Shown in pieces: positions 8,420 to 17,355 of a stretch of 64,000 nt of DNA (position 1 is its first letter; the number at the start of each line of letters is the position of its first letter). Origin of the DNA: Anaeromicrobium sediminis (GTDB taxonomy: Bacteria > Bacillota > Clostridia > Peptostreptococcales > Thermotaleaceae); assembly GCF_002270055.1 (NCBI RefSeq), contig NZ_NIBG01000006.1:1-64000 (forward strand), written 5' to 3'. The notes beneath the pieces are model-generated. The model was given only the letters and a program-made list of their open reading frames with translations, did not search any database and was not told the DNA's origin. The position numbers and the translations under genes were made by a program.

Positions 8420-9589
8420 ATGAAAAGACAATATAAGATTTTTATATTTTTGGTTATAGTATCTTTAATAGTTTCTATAATTTATATTGATAGTCATAAT
8501 AAATCAAAAGAAAGTATGAATTACATAGAAGCTAAAGCTAAAGTATTAAAAATCGACAATAGCAATGTTAATCGAGCTGGTATATCTAGAATTGGAGATC
8601 AAAGCTTAGATATTAAAATACTCAATACTAAATTTAAAAATGAAGAAATTAAAGCAGTTAATCATCTAACTGGTAGCTTAGAGATTGATGATTTTTATAA
8701 AGAAAGAGATACAATACTTGTTTCTTTAATGATAGAAAATGATATGATTGTTGGGGCAAAAACTGTTTCTTTATATAGACAAGATTGGCAGTTTATCTTG
8801 TTTGGCATATTTGTTTTATGTTTATTAATTTATGCAAAATTAATAGGGCTTAAAGCACTTTTTTCCTTTGTTGCAAGCTTATTTGTCATATGGGAAGTTT
8901 TAATTAAAAATTTATTAGCAGGAAAAAATCCACTAATTATTACAACTTTAGCATTAACATTATTATCAGGAATCATTATATTTTCAGTTGCTGGCATTAA
9001 TAAAAAGGGAATATCAGCATTTGTAGGAACCATGTTTGGACTTATTTCAACAATTATAATAACTGTATTTTTTGGAAATAGAATGGGCTTTTATGGCATG
9101 ACAACTCCTTTTGCTCAGACATTAATGTTTAGTGGATATATGGACCTTAATATGCAACATATTTTTTATGCAACTATAATAATAGGGGCCTCTGGAGCAG
9201 CTATGGATATTGCCATGGATATAGCAGCTTCCATGGAAGAGATAAAAATAAATATGCCACATATATCAAAAAAAGATTTAATTAAATCGGGATTTAATGT
9301 AGGAAGATCAGTAATAGGAACAATGACTACAACCCTACTATTGGCATATTCTGGAGGATATTTGACTTTGCTAATGTTATTTATGGTAAGAGAAACAAGC
9401 TTAATTCAAATATTAAATATAAAAATGGTTTCAGCTGAAATAATGAGAACAGTAGTAGGAAGTATAGGTCTTGTTCTGGTAGCACCTATAACAGCAGTTT
9501 TTGCAGGATGGATTTATTCTGATAATAGGATGTTTAAAATTAAGTTAAATGAAAATAAAAGTGAAAAGAAAATAGGTGTTAGTCACTAA
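8420..9589 (+). CDS. YibE/F-family multispanning membrane protein
   Basis: A 389-residue protein of the YibE/F-like family. It has an N-terminal membrane anchor, an extracytoplasmic region (about residues 30-120) and then six or seven hydrophobic segments. The conserved block IIIGASGAAMDIAMDIAASMEEIK is typical of the family, and HISKKDLIKSGFNVGRSVIGTMTTTLLLAYSGG follows. The biochemical role is unknown. An AAGAGG site places the ATG at 8420 as start; an upstream TTG at 8414 is too close to it. It may be co-expressed with the phosphatase if the intervening hairpin allows read-through. It converges on the transpeptidase gene. Confidence 0.75.
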   Translation: MKRQYKIFIFLVIVSLIVSIIYIDSHNKSKESMNYIEAKAKVLKIDNSNVNRAGISRIGDQSLDIKILNTKFKNEEIKAVNHLTGSLEIDDFYKERDTILVSLMIENDMIVGAKTVSLYRQDWQFILFGIFVLCLLIYAKLIGLKALFSFVASLFVIWEVLIKNLLAGKNPLIITTLALTLLSGIIIFSVAGINKKGISAFVGTMFGLISTIIITVFFGNRMGFYGMTTPFAQTLMFSGYMDLNMQHIFYATIIIGASGAAMDIAMDIAASMEEIKINMPHISKKDLIKSGFNVGRSVIGTMTTTLLLAYSGGYLTLLMLFMVRETSLIQILNIKMVSAEIMRTVVGSIGLVLVAPITAVFAGWIYSDNRMFKIKLNENKSEKKIGVSH

Positions 9590-9603
9590 ACCTATTGGTT
9601 AGG

Positions 9604-9645
9604 AAAGAACCTTGTGAGAGATTATGAACTCCCAAGGTTCTTTTG
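9604..9645. terminator. bidirectional terminator between convergent genes
   Basis: AAAGAACCTTG and CAAGGTTCTTT pair with a small GAG/CTC inner stem. T-tracts on both strands serve the YibE/F gene and the reverse-strand transpeptidase gene. Confidence 0.8.
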
Positions 9646-9693
9646 TTTGAGCAGATTTTACAATAAAGTATTATTTGTCTATTAGAAGTATTT

Positions 9694-10854
9694 TCAATAA
9701 ATATATACTCCTGTACCATCTTTAATATTATCATATACCCATTTAGCATCATCTACGCTTAATCTAACACAGCCATGCGAAATAGATTGGCCTAGTCGTG
9801 AATCTACAATATTTTTTCCCTTAGAATCGAACAAAATTGAATGGAAATAATAATTTCCAAAGAATCTAACCTTATATTTTGCCTTTACTTTTCCATTATA
9901 GGAAGTGAGCCATGGTGCTCTTCCGCCAATTGTAAAATTCCCCTTTACAGTTGGTGTTGATGCTTTTCCATCTGTACATACCATTGTTTTAGTAAGACTC
10001 CAATTCTTATTTTCTCCTTCAAAAATATAAGCTGCATTCTTATCTGTATCAACCCATACATAATGATTTGTTTTACTATTAAAGTCTTTTTCATTTATAA
10101 TTGCTTCTAATTTTTCTTTTTCTGAAAGAATATTTTCATATATTATAAGTTCTTCTGAATACTCCCTTGTGTACTTTCCAAACCTATCCTTAACATATAC
10201 AATCCCCTTATATATGCCTGGTTCATTTGGAGTATAATTAATACTATTATTTTCACTAAGTAATCCGTCATATACTACATTTGAATCTTTAAGTACGTAC
10301 CAATGATACATTAAATGATCTCCATCTGCTGAAACGGAAAAACTAAGGGGCGTATTAACAAGCTGTTTACCGGTTTTATTTACCCAAACAGAATTTATTC
10401 TAATGGGGAGAATAATATTAATTTCTTCTGACAATTTACTTTTGGTAATTCCATTCTCATTCTTAATTTTTACAAGAACTTGGTATCTACCTAATTCATT
10501 CATATTAAAATCTAAAAAGTTTTCTTCATCATATTCCTTTTTGTATATTTCATCACAGTCTTTAAATATGGTCCATTCATAATCTAAATCTTTCCCTCTA
10601 GAAATAGCTGTAAATCTAAATACAGTTCCAAGTGTCTCTATATTACTCTTATCAAATGTTATTGAATCTATCATTGGAGAAGCTCCATCTGTAACTTTTA
10701 TATGCTCATTGGGATTATCAATTGCAACTTCTTTAGTAACAGAGGATTCCTTATTTTGTGCATATATACCATTAGATGATAAAACCTGCACTATAAGTAA
10801 AGATAAAACAAAAACTAGTGAAAAACAAATAAGACCTTTAAGCTTGCGCGACAT
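9694..10854 (-). CDS. L,D-transpeptidase (YkuD domain) with two Ig-like domains
   Basis: A 386-residue exported cell-wall enzyme. It has a signal or anchor segment (residues about 7-28), then two repeated beta-sandwich modules of the triple-tyrosine type (DYEWTIFKD and LMYHWYVLKD mark equivalent strands). The C-terminal YkuD catalytic domain (from about residue 265) has ISHGCVRLS, with the catalytic Cys. Such enzymes form 3-3 peptidoglycan cross-links or attach proteins to the wall, and are not inhibited by most penicillins. The ATG follows a run-of-G ribosome site (AGGGGGG). It is divergent from an M15 carboxypeptidase gene, so the pair may act together in wall remodelling. Confidence 0.88.
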   Translation of the reverse strand: MSRKLKGLICFSLVFVLSLLIVQVLSSNGIYAQNKESSVTKEVAIDNPNEHIKVTDGASPMIDSITFDKSNIETLGTVFRFTAISRGKDLDYEWTIFKDCDEIYKKEYDEENFLDFNMNELGRYQVLVKIKNENGITKSKLSEEINIILPIRINSVWVNKTGKQLVNTPLSFSVSADGDHLMYHWYVLKDSNVVYDGLLSENNSINYTPNEPGIYKGIVYVKDRFGKYTREYSEELIIYENILSEKEKLEAIINEKDFNSKTNHYVWVDTDKNAAYIFEGENKNWSLTKTMVCTDGKASTPTVKGNFTIGGRAPWLTSYNGKVKAKYKVRFFGNYYFHSILFDSKGKNIVDSRLGQSISHGCVRLSVDDAKWVYDNIKDGTGVYIY

Positions 10855-11015
10855 AGTATTCCCCCCTATATTTCGATAATCTACCTTTAAAGTAAATATA
10901 TGTACCTTCTAGATGCGTTATGAGAGAATAAATTTTAAGTTATAACATGACATGGGAATTGCATAAGTTAATATATTATTAAAGAGAAGAATCAATTAGA
11001 TAAGGAGAATGAAAT

Positions 11016-11819
11016 ATGTTTTTAGTGAAAAAAGCAATATGGTCTATTTTACTTGTATTTATTATAAGTACTATATTTTTTACAATGGGTTTTATGTTTG
11101 AAGAAAAGGTAGAAGGAGTTCAGGATTACTTAGATACTTTTAAAGAAACTGAGGAAATCAGAGTTGATAATCATCATATTAATAAAAATTCAAGTAAAAA
11201 AACTACCCCACAACCAAATCATAATAAATTTGAACCAGTTTTTTCCTATAGCTCTTTATCTGAAGAAAACATTCGTAAGATTAAAGAAGTTTCATGGAAA
11301 CCATCAGCGCCAGTATCTTTAGAAGAATTGTCCTATGTTAAAGTTACCTATTGGGGATTTGATGATAGAGAACATGTGGGAGAGTTGATAGTTCATGAAA
11401 AAGTTGCAGAAGAAGTAGTAGAAATATTTGAGGAATTGTATAAAGGAAAATTTCCTATAGAAAGAATTAAATTGATAGATGAATATGGAGCAAATGATGA
11501 TCTATCCATGGAAGATAATAATACATCATCATTTTGTTTCAGAGTGGTATCGGGAAGTAAAAAACTTTCAAAGCATAGTTATGGTATTGCTATAGATATT
11601 AATCCATTACAAAATCCCTATGTAAAAGGAGATAAGGTATCACCTAAAGCTGGAAAAGAATATTTAGATAGAAATAATGTTAGAATGGGTATGATTATAA
11701 AAGATGATATATGCTATAAAGCTTTTAAAAGTAAAGGTTGGATTTGGGGTGGAGATTGGAAGACGGTAAAAGATTATCAGCATTTTCAGAAGGATATTCA
11801 TGTTAAAGAATTAAAATAA
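11016..11819 (+). CDS. M15-family D-alanyl-D-alanine carboxypeptidase or L,D-peptidase
   Basis: A 267-residue protein with an N-terminal membrane anchor (about residues 8-28), a low-complexity linker (Asn, Lys, Gln rich) and a C-terminal M15C zinc-peptidase domain. The ligand motifs are KLSKHSYGIAIDINP (the SxHxxGxAxD pattern) and WIWGGDWKTVKDYQHFQ with the last zinc-binding His. These enzymes trim peptidoglycan stem peptides outside the membrane. The start has a GGAG site at good spacing. It is divergent from the L,D-transpeptidase gene. Confidence 0.85.
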   Translation: MFLVKKAIWSILLVFIISTIFFTMGFMFEEKVEGVQDYLDTFKETEEIRVDNHHINKNSSKKTTPQPNHNKFEPVFSYSSLSEENIRKIKEVSWKPSAPVSLEELSYVKVTYWGFDDREHVGELIVHEKVAEEVVEIFEELYKGKFPIERIKLIDEYGANDDLSMEDNNTSSFCFRVVSGSKKLSKHSYGIAIDINPLQNPYVKGDKVSPKAGKEYLDRNNVRMGMIIKDDICYKAFKSKGWIWGGDWKTVKDYQHFQKDIHVKELK

Positions 11820-12178
11820 TATGTGCATACTGCCAGTAGGTCAGACAACAATTATTATCCATAATACATATAGAGTTATAGTGGAGTTTTTTCCATCAAG
11901 CTAAAGACTCCCCACATGGTAAGATAGTTGTTGTAGGAAAGAATTAATGATATCCTTTAATGAGAAGTAACAAAGAAAGTTAATACATAGGATAAAAGTG
12001 TTAATCAGAATATAAAATTTCTATTTTGTAAAACTAAGATAAAACATTAAATTAATGATTATATTAGTTTTCATAGAAATTAAAAGAGGAAATTTTTCTT
12101 AAAAAGAATATGATAATAAGTCGGATATTATTATATAGACATATTGCAAATATAAAAAATTAAAGGGGGCTAAAAAAT
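11820..12178. other. 359-base intergenic region with a possible long-range stem
   Basis: No gene is visible. The arms ACAACAATTAT (about 11846) and ATAGTTGTTGT (about 11925) can pair with one mismatch and enclose GGAGT/ACTCC and other short stems. The rest is AT-rich and probably holds the promoter for the AIM24-TerD pair, but no clear -35/-10 set could be chosen. Confidence 0.35.
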
Positions 12179-12985
12179 ATGAGCAATTTTAAATTATCAA
12201 CTTATGAACATTTAACAGGTGCAACTAAGCAGACTCCTGCATTTTCATGTGTAGCACAGGGAAATGGATTTTTTTATGCGAAAAAAGGAGCTATGGTAGC
12301 AGATAAGGGACAATTTAAATATGAAAAAGTATTATTAGATCCAAATGCTGGAAGTGGTCTGGCTAGAGGTATTTTAAATAGTGTCACTCGTAGATTAACA
12401 GGTGAAAATATGGAAATCATGAAAGTTACAGGTAATGGAATGTGTATCTTAGCTTGGCAAGGAAGAAATGTAACTATCGTTCCATTACAACCAGGAGAAG
12501 CAGTTGGGGTAGAATCAGAAAATATTTTAGCTTTTTCAGGAAATTTAAAATATAGCGTTAGATTCATTGGAGCAGGAGTTTTATCTCAAAAGGGATTGTT
12601 TACTACTAATTTCCAAAATAATTCTGGTGAAGAAGGGCATGTGGCTATAATTACTGATGGAAATGGAATCGTAATTCAAACTCCTTGTAGAGTAGATCCT
12701 GATGCTATGATCTGTTGGACCGGTCCAGATCCAGACCTTAAGGCAGATGTAAATTGGAAGACATTTGTGGGCCAAACATCTGGAGAGTCTTATATGTTTG
12801 AATTTAGGCAAGGAGGATACCATGTAGTACTACAACCTTCAGAGAGGAAATCTGGCCTTGCTATTGGCATTGATGGAGGAAATCAAGCGGGCACACAATC
12901 AAGTGCATTTAATAATACACAAGAAAACTTAGGTGATACATTAGGGCAAGTAGGAAATGTACTAGGAAATTTCTTTGATAGATAA
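12179..12985 (+). CDS. AIM24-family protein
   Basis: A 268-residue member of the AIM24 (TIGR00266/DUF124) family: a beta-rich trimer-forming fold with motifs MVADKGQFKYEK, LQPGEAVGVESENILAFS and GLFTTNFQN. No enzymatic function is established for the family. Here the core is followed from about residue 230 by a Gly/Asn/Gln-rich linker and an amphipathic tail (LGDTLGQVGNVLGNFFDR). A GGGGG ribosome site is nine bases from the ATG. The TerD gene follows after 18 bases, so the two are almost certainly one transcript. AIM24 and TerD proteins are both linked to membrane-surface or stress assemblies in other bacteria, which fits the pairing but does not prove it. Confidence 0.85.
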   Translation: MSNFKLSTYEHLTGATKQTPAFSCVAQGNGFFYAKKGAMVADKGQFKYEKVLLDPNAGSGLARGILNSVTRRLTGENMEIMKVTGNGMCILAWQGRNVTIVPLQPGEAVGVESENILAFSGNLKYSVRFIGAGVLSQKGLFTTNFQNNSGEEGHVAIITDGNGIVIQTPCRVDPDAMICWTGPDPDLKADVNWKTFVGQTSGESYMFEFRQGGYHVVLQPSERKSGLAIGIDGGNQAGTQSSAFNNTQENLGDTLGQVGNVLGNFFDR

Positions 12986-13003
12986 AAAAAGGAGGTAGAA
13001 AAA

Positions 13004-13753
13004 ATGGGGTTAAATGGTCTTGGAGGATTAGGAAGTAGCAATGAATCACAGCAACCTCAAGAACAAACAGCAGGTTTAGGAGGCCTTGGTGGATTAGGTG
13101 AAGGCATGGAGACACCAGCACAATCAACAAATTTAAATAGGCCTGTTGGTGAAAAAGTATCCTTAAAAAAGGGTCAAAAAGTATCTTTGAAGAAAATGGC
13201 AACAGATGCAGGATTAAATGGAGGAACATTATCAAAAGTTAAAGTTGGCCTTGGATGGGATCTAAATAAATATGATGGCGGACATGATTTTGACTTAGAT
13301 GTATTTACTTTTGCTGTTAAGGGTGATGGTAAAGTAAGAAATTCAGGAGATTTTATCTTTTTTAATAATATGAGATTAAGTAATGGTTCTATTGAATTGA
13401 TGGGAGATAATAGAACAGGAGCAGGGGCAGGAGATGATGAGGTAGTAGCCGTAGATTTAAATACTGTTCCTGCTGACATTGAAAAAATCATATTTGCAAT
13501 CATTATTAATGAAGCAGAGATGAGAAGACAAAACTTTGGTATGGTTGGAAATGCATTTGTTAGATTAGTTGATACAAATACTAATAAAGAATTTTTAAGA
13601 TACGATCTTTCAGAAGATTATAGTATAGAAACAGCTGTAGTTGTGGGAGAAATATATAGACATAAGGGAGAATGGAAATTTACTGCTATAGGAAGCGGTT
13701 TTAACGACGGATTACCTGCATTGTGTGCTTGTTACGGAGTAGATGCAGAATAA
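13004..13753 (+). CDS. TerD-family stress protein with Gly/Leu-rich N-terminus
   Basis: A 249-residue TerD-domain protein. The core starts near residue 46 (VGEKVSLKKGQKVSL) and carries KVKVGLGWDLN, DFDLDVFTF, NRTGAGAGDDEV and RLVDTNTNKEFLRYDLSED, which include the acidic calcium-binding loops of TerD. The preceding 45 residues are Gly/Leu/Gln-rich with two GLGGLG repeats and are not part of the usual fold, possibly a tether or oligomerisation tail. TerD proteins are associated with tellurite resistance, phage defence and envelope stress. The gene is directly downstream of AIM24 and ends at a very strong terminator. Other ter genes are absent from this window. Confidence 0.88.
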   Translation: MGLNGLGGLGSSNESQQPQEQTAGLGGLGGLGEGMETPAQSTNLNRPVGEKVSLKKGQKVSLKKMATDAGLNGGTLSKVKVGLGWDLNKYDGGHDFDLDVFTFAVKGDGKVRNSGDFIFFNNMRLSNGSIELMGDNRTGAGAGDDEVVAVDLNTVPADIEKIIFAIIINEAEMRRQNFGMVGNAFVRLVDTNTNKEFLRYDLSEDYSIETAVVVGEIYRHKGEWKFTAIGSGFNDGLPALCACYGVDAE

Positions 13754-13773
13754 TAATTTTTTGCAAAAATATT

Positions 13774-13822
13774 AAATGATTAGAGGTAGTGATAAAAAAT
13801 CACTACCTCTAATCATTTTTTA
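13774..13822. terminator. 20-bp perfect-stem terminator
   Basis: Positions 13774-13793 pair perfectly with 13799-13818 around an A5 loop and run into a T-tract. It ends the AIM24-TerD transcript. Confidence 0.9.
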
Positions 13823-13939
13823 TAAACAAGAATGATTTTACAAAAGAACAACTATTGTAACAAAGGAATAATGGAAAATTTGTAGAATTGAATAATTATT
13901 CGGAAAAATTAGATTGGTTGGTGTGTTTAGAGATTGAGA

Positions 13940-15895
13940 ATGAAAAAAATAATTTTTATTTTAATGTTTATATTTATTTTTACTAATGAAAGCTATTCGA
14001 TAGCTGACTCACAAGTTGAAAAAACTATAAAAGTTGCTGGGGATAATCATTTGCCACCATACCATTATGTAAATGATAATGGTATTTATAAGGGATTTTC
14101 TGTGGACATTATTAGAGCTATAGCTATTGAAAAAGAGTTAGATATTGAATTATACCCTATGCCATTTTATTCGATTATGGATAATCATAATATTGATATG
14201 ATACTGGGCATAGAAAGAGAGAAAGAGTATCCTAATATTTACGAATTTTCTTCACCATACTTAGAAATATCTAATTGTATATTTGTAAAAAAGAATAATA
14301 AATTTATTGCAGATATTGAAGACTTAGCTTCCGTAAAAGTAGGCATTCAAAGGGGAAATATTCCAAAGGAGTTAAAACAGTATATAAGGGAAGATTCAGT
14401 TGAATATGTGGAAAATCAGCAACAAGGTATTCTTTTATTAATGATGGGAAAGATAGATGCTTTTGTTGGAAATAGGATTACTGGCTTATACACAATACAA
14501 AAGTTTAAACAGACAAATTTTATTAAAATTGTAGGTAAACCTATAGCACCTATTAAATATTCCTTTGCTTTTAAAAAAGGCAATCATGATTTAGTTAAAA
14601 CAATTAATGAGGGATTAGAAGAAATAAAAAATGATGGTATATATGATAAAATTTACAATAAATGGTTTGGCGAAATTATTCAAACGCCTTTAGAAATTAA
14701 GATGAATATTTTCAAAAGAATATTTTGGGCCTTAATTATTGTAATGATTATTGTCTTTGTAGTATTAAGAGCAAATCAGATTTTAAAGAGAGAGGTAATG
14801 AAAAAAACAGAAGAATTGGTTAAATTAAATAATAGCTTGCTAGAGAGCAATAAGAAAATAGAAAAAGAATATATATTAAGACAACAGATATTTAACAGTG
14901 TTTATCATGGTATAGTTACAATAAATAAGGATGGAATAATCAATTTTGTAAACTTAAAAGCAGAAGAAATTATAGGAGAAAATAGTACTTTAAATAAAAA
15001 TATAAATGACACAAATATTATGAAAATAATATCTAAAATAGAACTTGAAAATGTTTTAGTATTAGGAAGAACATATTTAAACAAGGAAAAAACCATTCAT
15101 ATTAATAATGAAAGAATAGTATTAAGGTATAGTGTATATTCCTTAAATGATGAAAATGACAAGTGTATAGGTGCCGTCATAACCTTGGTAGATATTACAA
15201 AAGAAAAGAAAATACAAGAAAAATTAATACAAAAGGATAAAATGCACGTACTTGGAGAATTTATGGCTATGGTAGCCCATGAAATAAGGAATCCATTGGC
15301 ATCAATCAAAACTTTTATTGATCTAATACCTGAAAAACTTGAAAATAAGAAATTTAGGGAAAGGCTATTATATTATGTACCATTAGAATTAGATAGAATG
15401 AATGGTCTAGTTACAGATTTACTAGATTATGTTAGTTTAAAAAAAATGGACAAAATGGAAGTAGACATAGGTAAGTTAATATTAGAAGTATTAGTTTTAT
15501 TTGAAAATAAAATAGAAAAAAACAGTATTAGTGTGATCAGTAAAATTGAGGAGAATGTTACTATTTATGCAGATAGAAAACAGATAAAACAAGTAATTAT
15601 AAACCTAATTTTAAATAGTATACAAGCTATGAATAAGAAAGAAGGAAAAATTGAAGTTCTTTGTTATAGTACTCCCCTATGCTGTATAGTAAAAATCATA
15701 GATAATGGCGTTGGTATAAAAAAAGAGAAACTCTCAAGAGTGATAGAACCTTTTTTTACAGATAAAGAAAAGGGGACAGGATTAGGATTGGCAATATGTT
15801 ATGAAATTATAAAGGAGCATGGAGGACAGTTTGAAATAATTAGTGAAGTTGGAAAAGGAACTGAAGTAGCTTTAACATTTCCAAATAGGCAATAG
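13940..15895 (+). CDS. sensor histidine kinase with extracytoplasmic SBP_bac_3 domain
   Basis: A 651-residue membrane kinase. It has a signal segment (residues 1-22), a periplasmic-binding-protein-type sensor domain (about 30-245, VAGDNHLPPYHYV), a membrane helix (about 260-280), a coiled coil, a PAS domain (about 315-420), a HisKA domain with the phosphorylated His in MVAHEIRNPLASIK, and an ATPase domain (DNGVGI, GTGLGLAICYEII). The sensor domain should bind an amino-acid-like solute directly. It is followed by an NtrC-type regulator and a TAXI lipoprotein in one apparent operon. A TTG at 13934 is an alternative start; the ATG at 13940 is preferred, although no strong ribosome site is visible. 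Confidence 0.92.
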   Translation: MKKIIFILMFIFIFTNESYSIADSQVEKTIKVAGDNHLPPYHYVNDNGIYKGFSVDIIRAIAIEKELDIELYPMPFYSIMDNHNIDMILGIEREKEYPNIYEFSSPYLEISNCIFVKKNNKFIADIEDLASVKVGIQRGNIPKELKQYIREDSVEYVENQQQGILLLMMGKIDAFVGNRITGLYTIQKFKQTNFIKIVGKPIAPIKYSFAFKKGNHDLVKTINEGLEEIKNDGIYDKIYNKWFGEIIQTPLEIKMNIFKRIFWALIIVMIIVFVVLRANQILKREVMKKTEELVKLNNSLLESNKKIEKEYILRQQIFNSVYHGIVTINKDGIINFVNLKAEEIIGENSTLNKNINDTNIMKIISKIELENVLVLGRTYLNKEKTIHINNERIVLRYSVYSLNDENDKCIGAVITLVDITKEKKIQEKLIQKDKMHVLGEFMAMVAHEIRNPLASIKTFIDLIPEKLENKKFRERLLYYVPLELDRMNGLVTDLLDYVSLKKMDKMEVDIGKLILEVLVLFENKIEKNSISVISKIEENVTIYADRKQIKQVIINLILNSIQAMNKKEGKIEVLCYSTPLCCIVKIIDNGVGIKKEKLSRVIEPFFTDKEKGTGLGLAICYEIIKEHGGQFEIISEVGKGTEVALTFPNRQ

Positions 15896-15960
15896 AAAAT
15901 AGGTTGGATTGAAAGATTAATATGCATATTTTATTCAATAAAAAGTATATACAAGGTGGG

Positions 15961-17325
15961 ATGAAGTTGGAACAGATTCTTATAGTAGATGATGAAGCTG
16001 CAATTTGTGCATCTTTAGAGTGTGCCCTTGAGGAGGAATATGAAGTATTTATAGCTAATAAACCGAGTGAAGTATATGAATGTTTAAGAAACAATAACAT
16101 TAAAATTATGATATTAGATTTAAAGCTAGGAAAATATAATGGATTAGATATATTGCAGGAGGTAAAAAAATATCATATAGGAATTGAAGTCATAGTTATT
16201 ACTGCTTTTTCTAGTATTGATACTACAATAAAGGCTATAAAGGGTGGAGCCTATTATTATGTTTCAAAACCAGTAAATATTAAAGATCTAAAAAGCTTGA
16301 TAAATAATGCACTTAAACATCAGCAGTTAAATAATGAAATTGTACACTTAAATGAGGAGATAGAAAAAGGACACAAATTAGGGGATATAATCGGTAAATC
16401 TGAAAGCATAAAAGAAGTATTTCAATTGATAAATAAGGTTAAGGATATTGATTGTAATGTACTGATAACAGGTGAAAGTGGAACAGGAAAAGAGCTAGTT
16501 GCTAGAGCTATCCATTATTTAGGTAATAAACGTAATGAGCATTTAGAGGTTGTCAATTGTGCAGCTATACCATCTGATTTACTTGAAAGTGAACTGTTTG
16601 GATATGCAAAAGGTGCGTTTACAGGTGCTGTTCATGATAAAGCAGGAAAATTTGAAATAGCTAATAAGGGAACGATTTTTTTAGATGAGATTGGGGAAAT
16701 GGATATTCAACTTCAATCAAAGTTATTAAGAGTATTGCAGGAAAAAAAAGTAACCCAATTGGGCTCAAATAAGGAAAGAAAAATTCATGTAAGAATTGTA
16801 GCGGCTACAAATAGGATTTTAGAAGAGGAGATTTTAAAAAAGAATTTTCGAGAAGATTTATTTTATAGATTAAATGTAATACAGATTAAAATGCCTTCCC
16901 TTAGAGAGAGAAAAGAAGACATTCCCTTACTAATAGGGCATTTTATAAGAAAATATAGTAAAGAATACAATAAAACAATTAAAGAGATAGATAGAAATGT
17001 TCTAAAGTTTTTGGAGTGCTATGACTACAAAGGAAATATAAGAGAGTTAGCAAATATAGTTGAAAGATTAATAATTTTATGTGATGACAGTAAAATATCT
17101 TATAAAGATATTCCTATAGACATGAGGCAATCTAGCTCAAAGGATAATTTTCATTCTGATAAAATTGCAATTCAGATAGGAGAAAGTTTAAAGGAAGCTG
17201 AAAAGAAAATTATTGAAAATACATTAAAAGGAAACCATGGGAATAAGAGATTGACGGCTGCAGTTCTTGGTATAAGTGAAAGAACTTTATATTATAAAAT
17301 AAAAGAATATAAAATAAAAGTTTAA
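15961..17325 (+). CDS. NtrC/AtoC-type sigma-54-dependent response regulator
   Basis: The protein has a receiver domain (ILIVDDEAAICASL with acidic pocket; phosphoacceptor Asp in MILDLKLG), an AAA+ domain with Walker A GESGTGKE and the sigma-54 contact loop GAFTGA, and a C-terminal Fis-type helix-turn-helix (LTAAVLGISERTLYYKIKEY). It should activate RNA polymerase with sigma-54 when phosphorylated by the adjacent kinase. The best local targets are the two -24/-12 promoters at 18524 and 19918. The frame extends upstream to an ATG at 15922 without a ribosome site. The AAGGTGGG block favours starting at 15961 or at the TTG at 15967. Confidence 0.92.
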   Translation: MKLEQILIVDDEAAICASLECALEEEYEVFIANKPSEVYECLRNNNIKIMILDLKLGKYNGLDILQEVKKYHIGIEVIVITAFSSIDTTIKAIKGGAYYYVSKPVNIKDLKSLINNALKHQQLNNEIVHLNEEIEKGHKLGDIIGKSESIKEVFQLINKVKDIDCNVLITGESGTGKELVARAIHYLGNKRNEHLEVVNCAAIPSDLLESELFGYAKGAFTGAVHDKAGKFEIANKGTIFLDEIGEMDIQLQSKLLRVLQEKKVTQLGSNKERKIHVRIVAATNRILEEEILKKNFREDLFYRLNVIQIKMPSLRERKEDIPLLIGHFIRKYSKEYNKTIKEIDRNVLKFLECYDYKGNIRELANIVERLIILCDDSKISYKDIPIDMRQSSSKDNFHSDKIAIQIGESLKEAEKKIIENTLKGNHGNKRLTAAVLGISERTLYYKIKEYKIKV

Positions 17326-17355
17326 ATATTAAACTATGAAGGGATAGTTAGAGAT

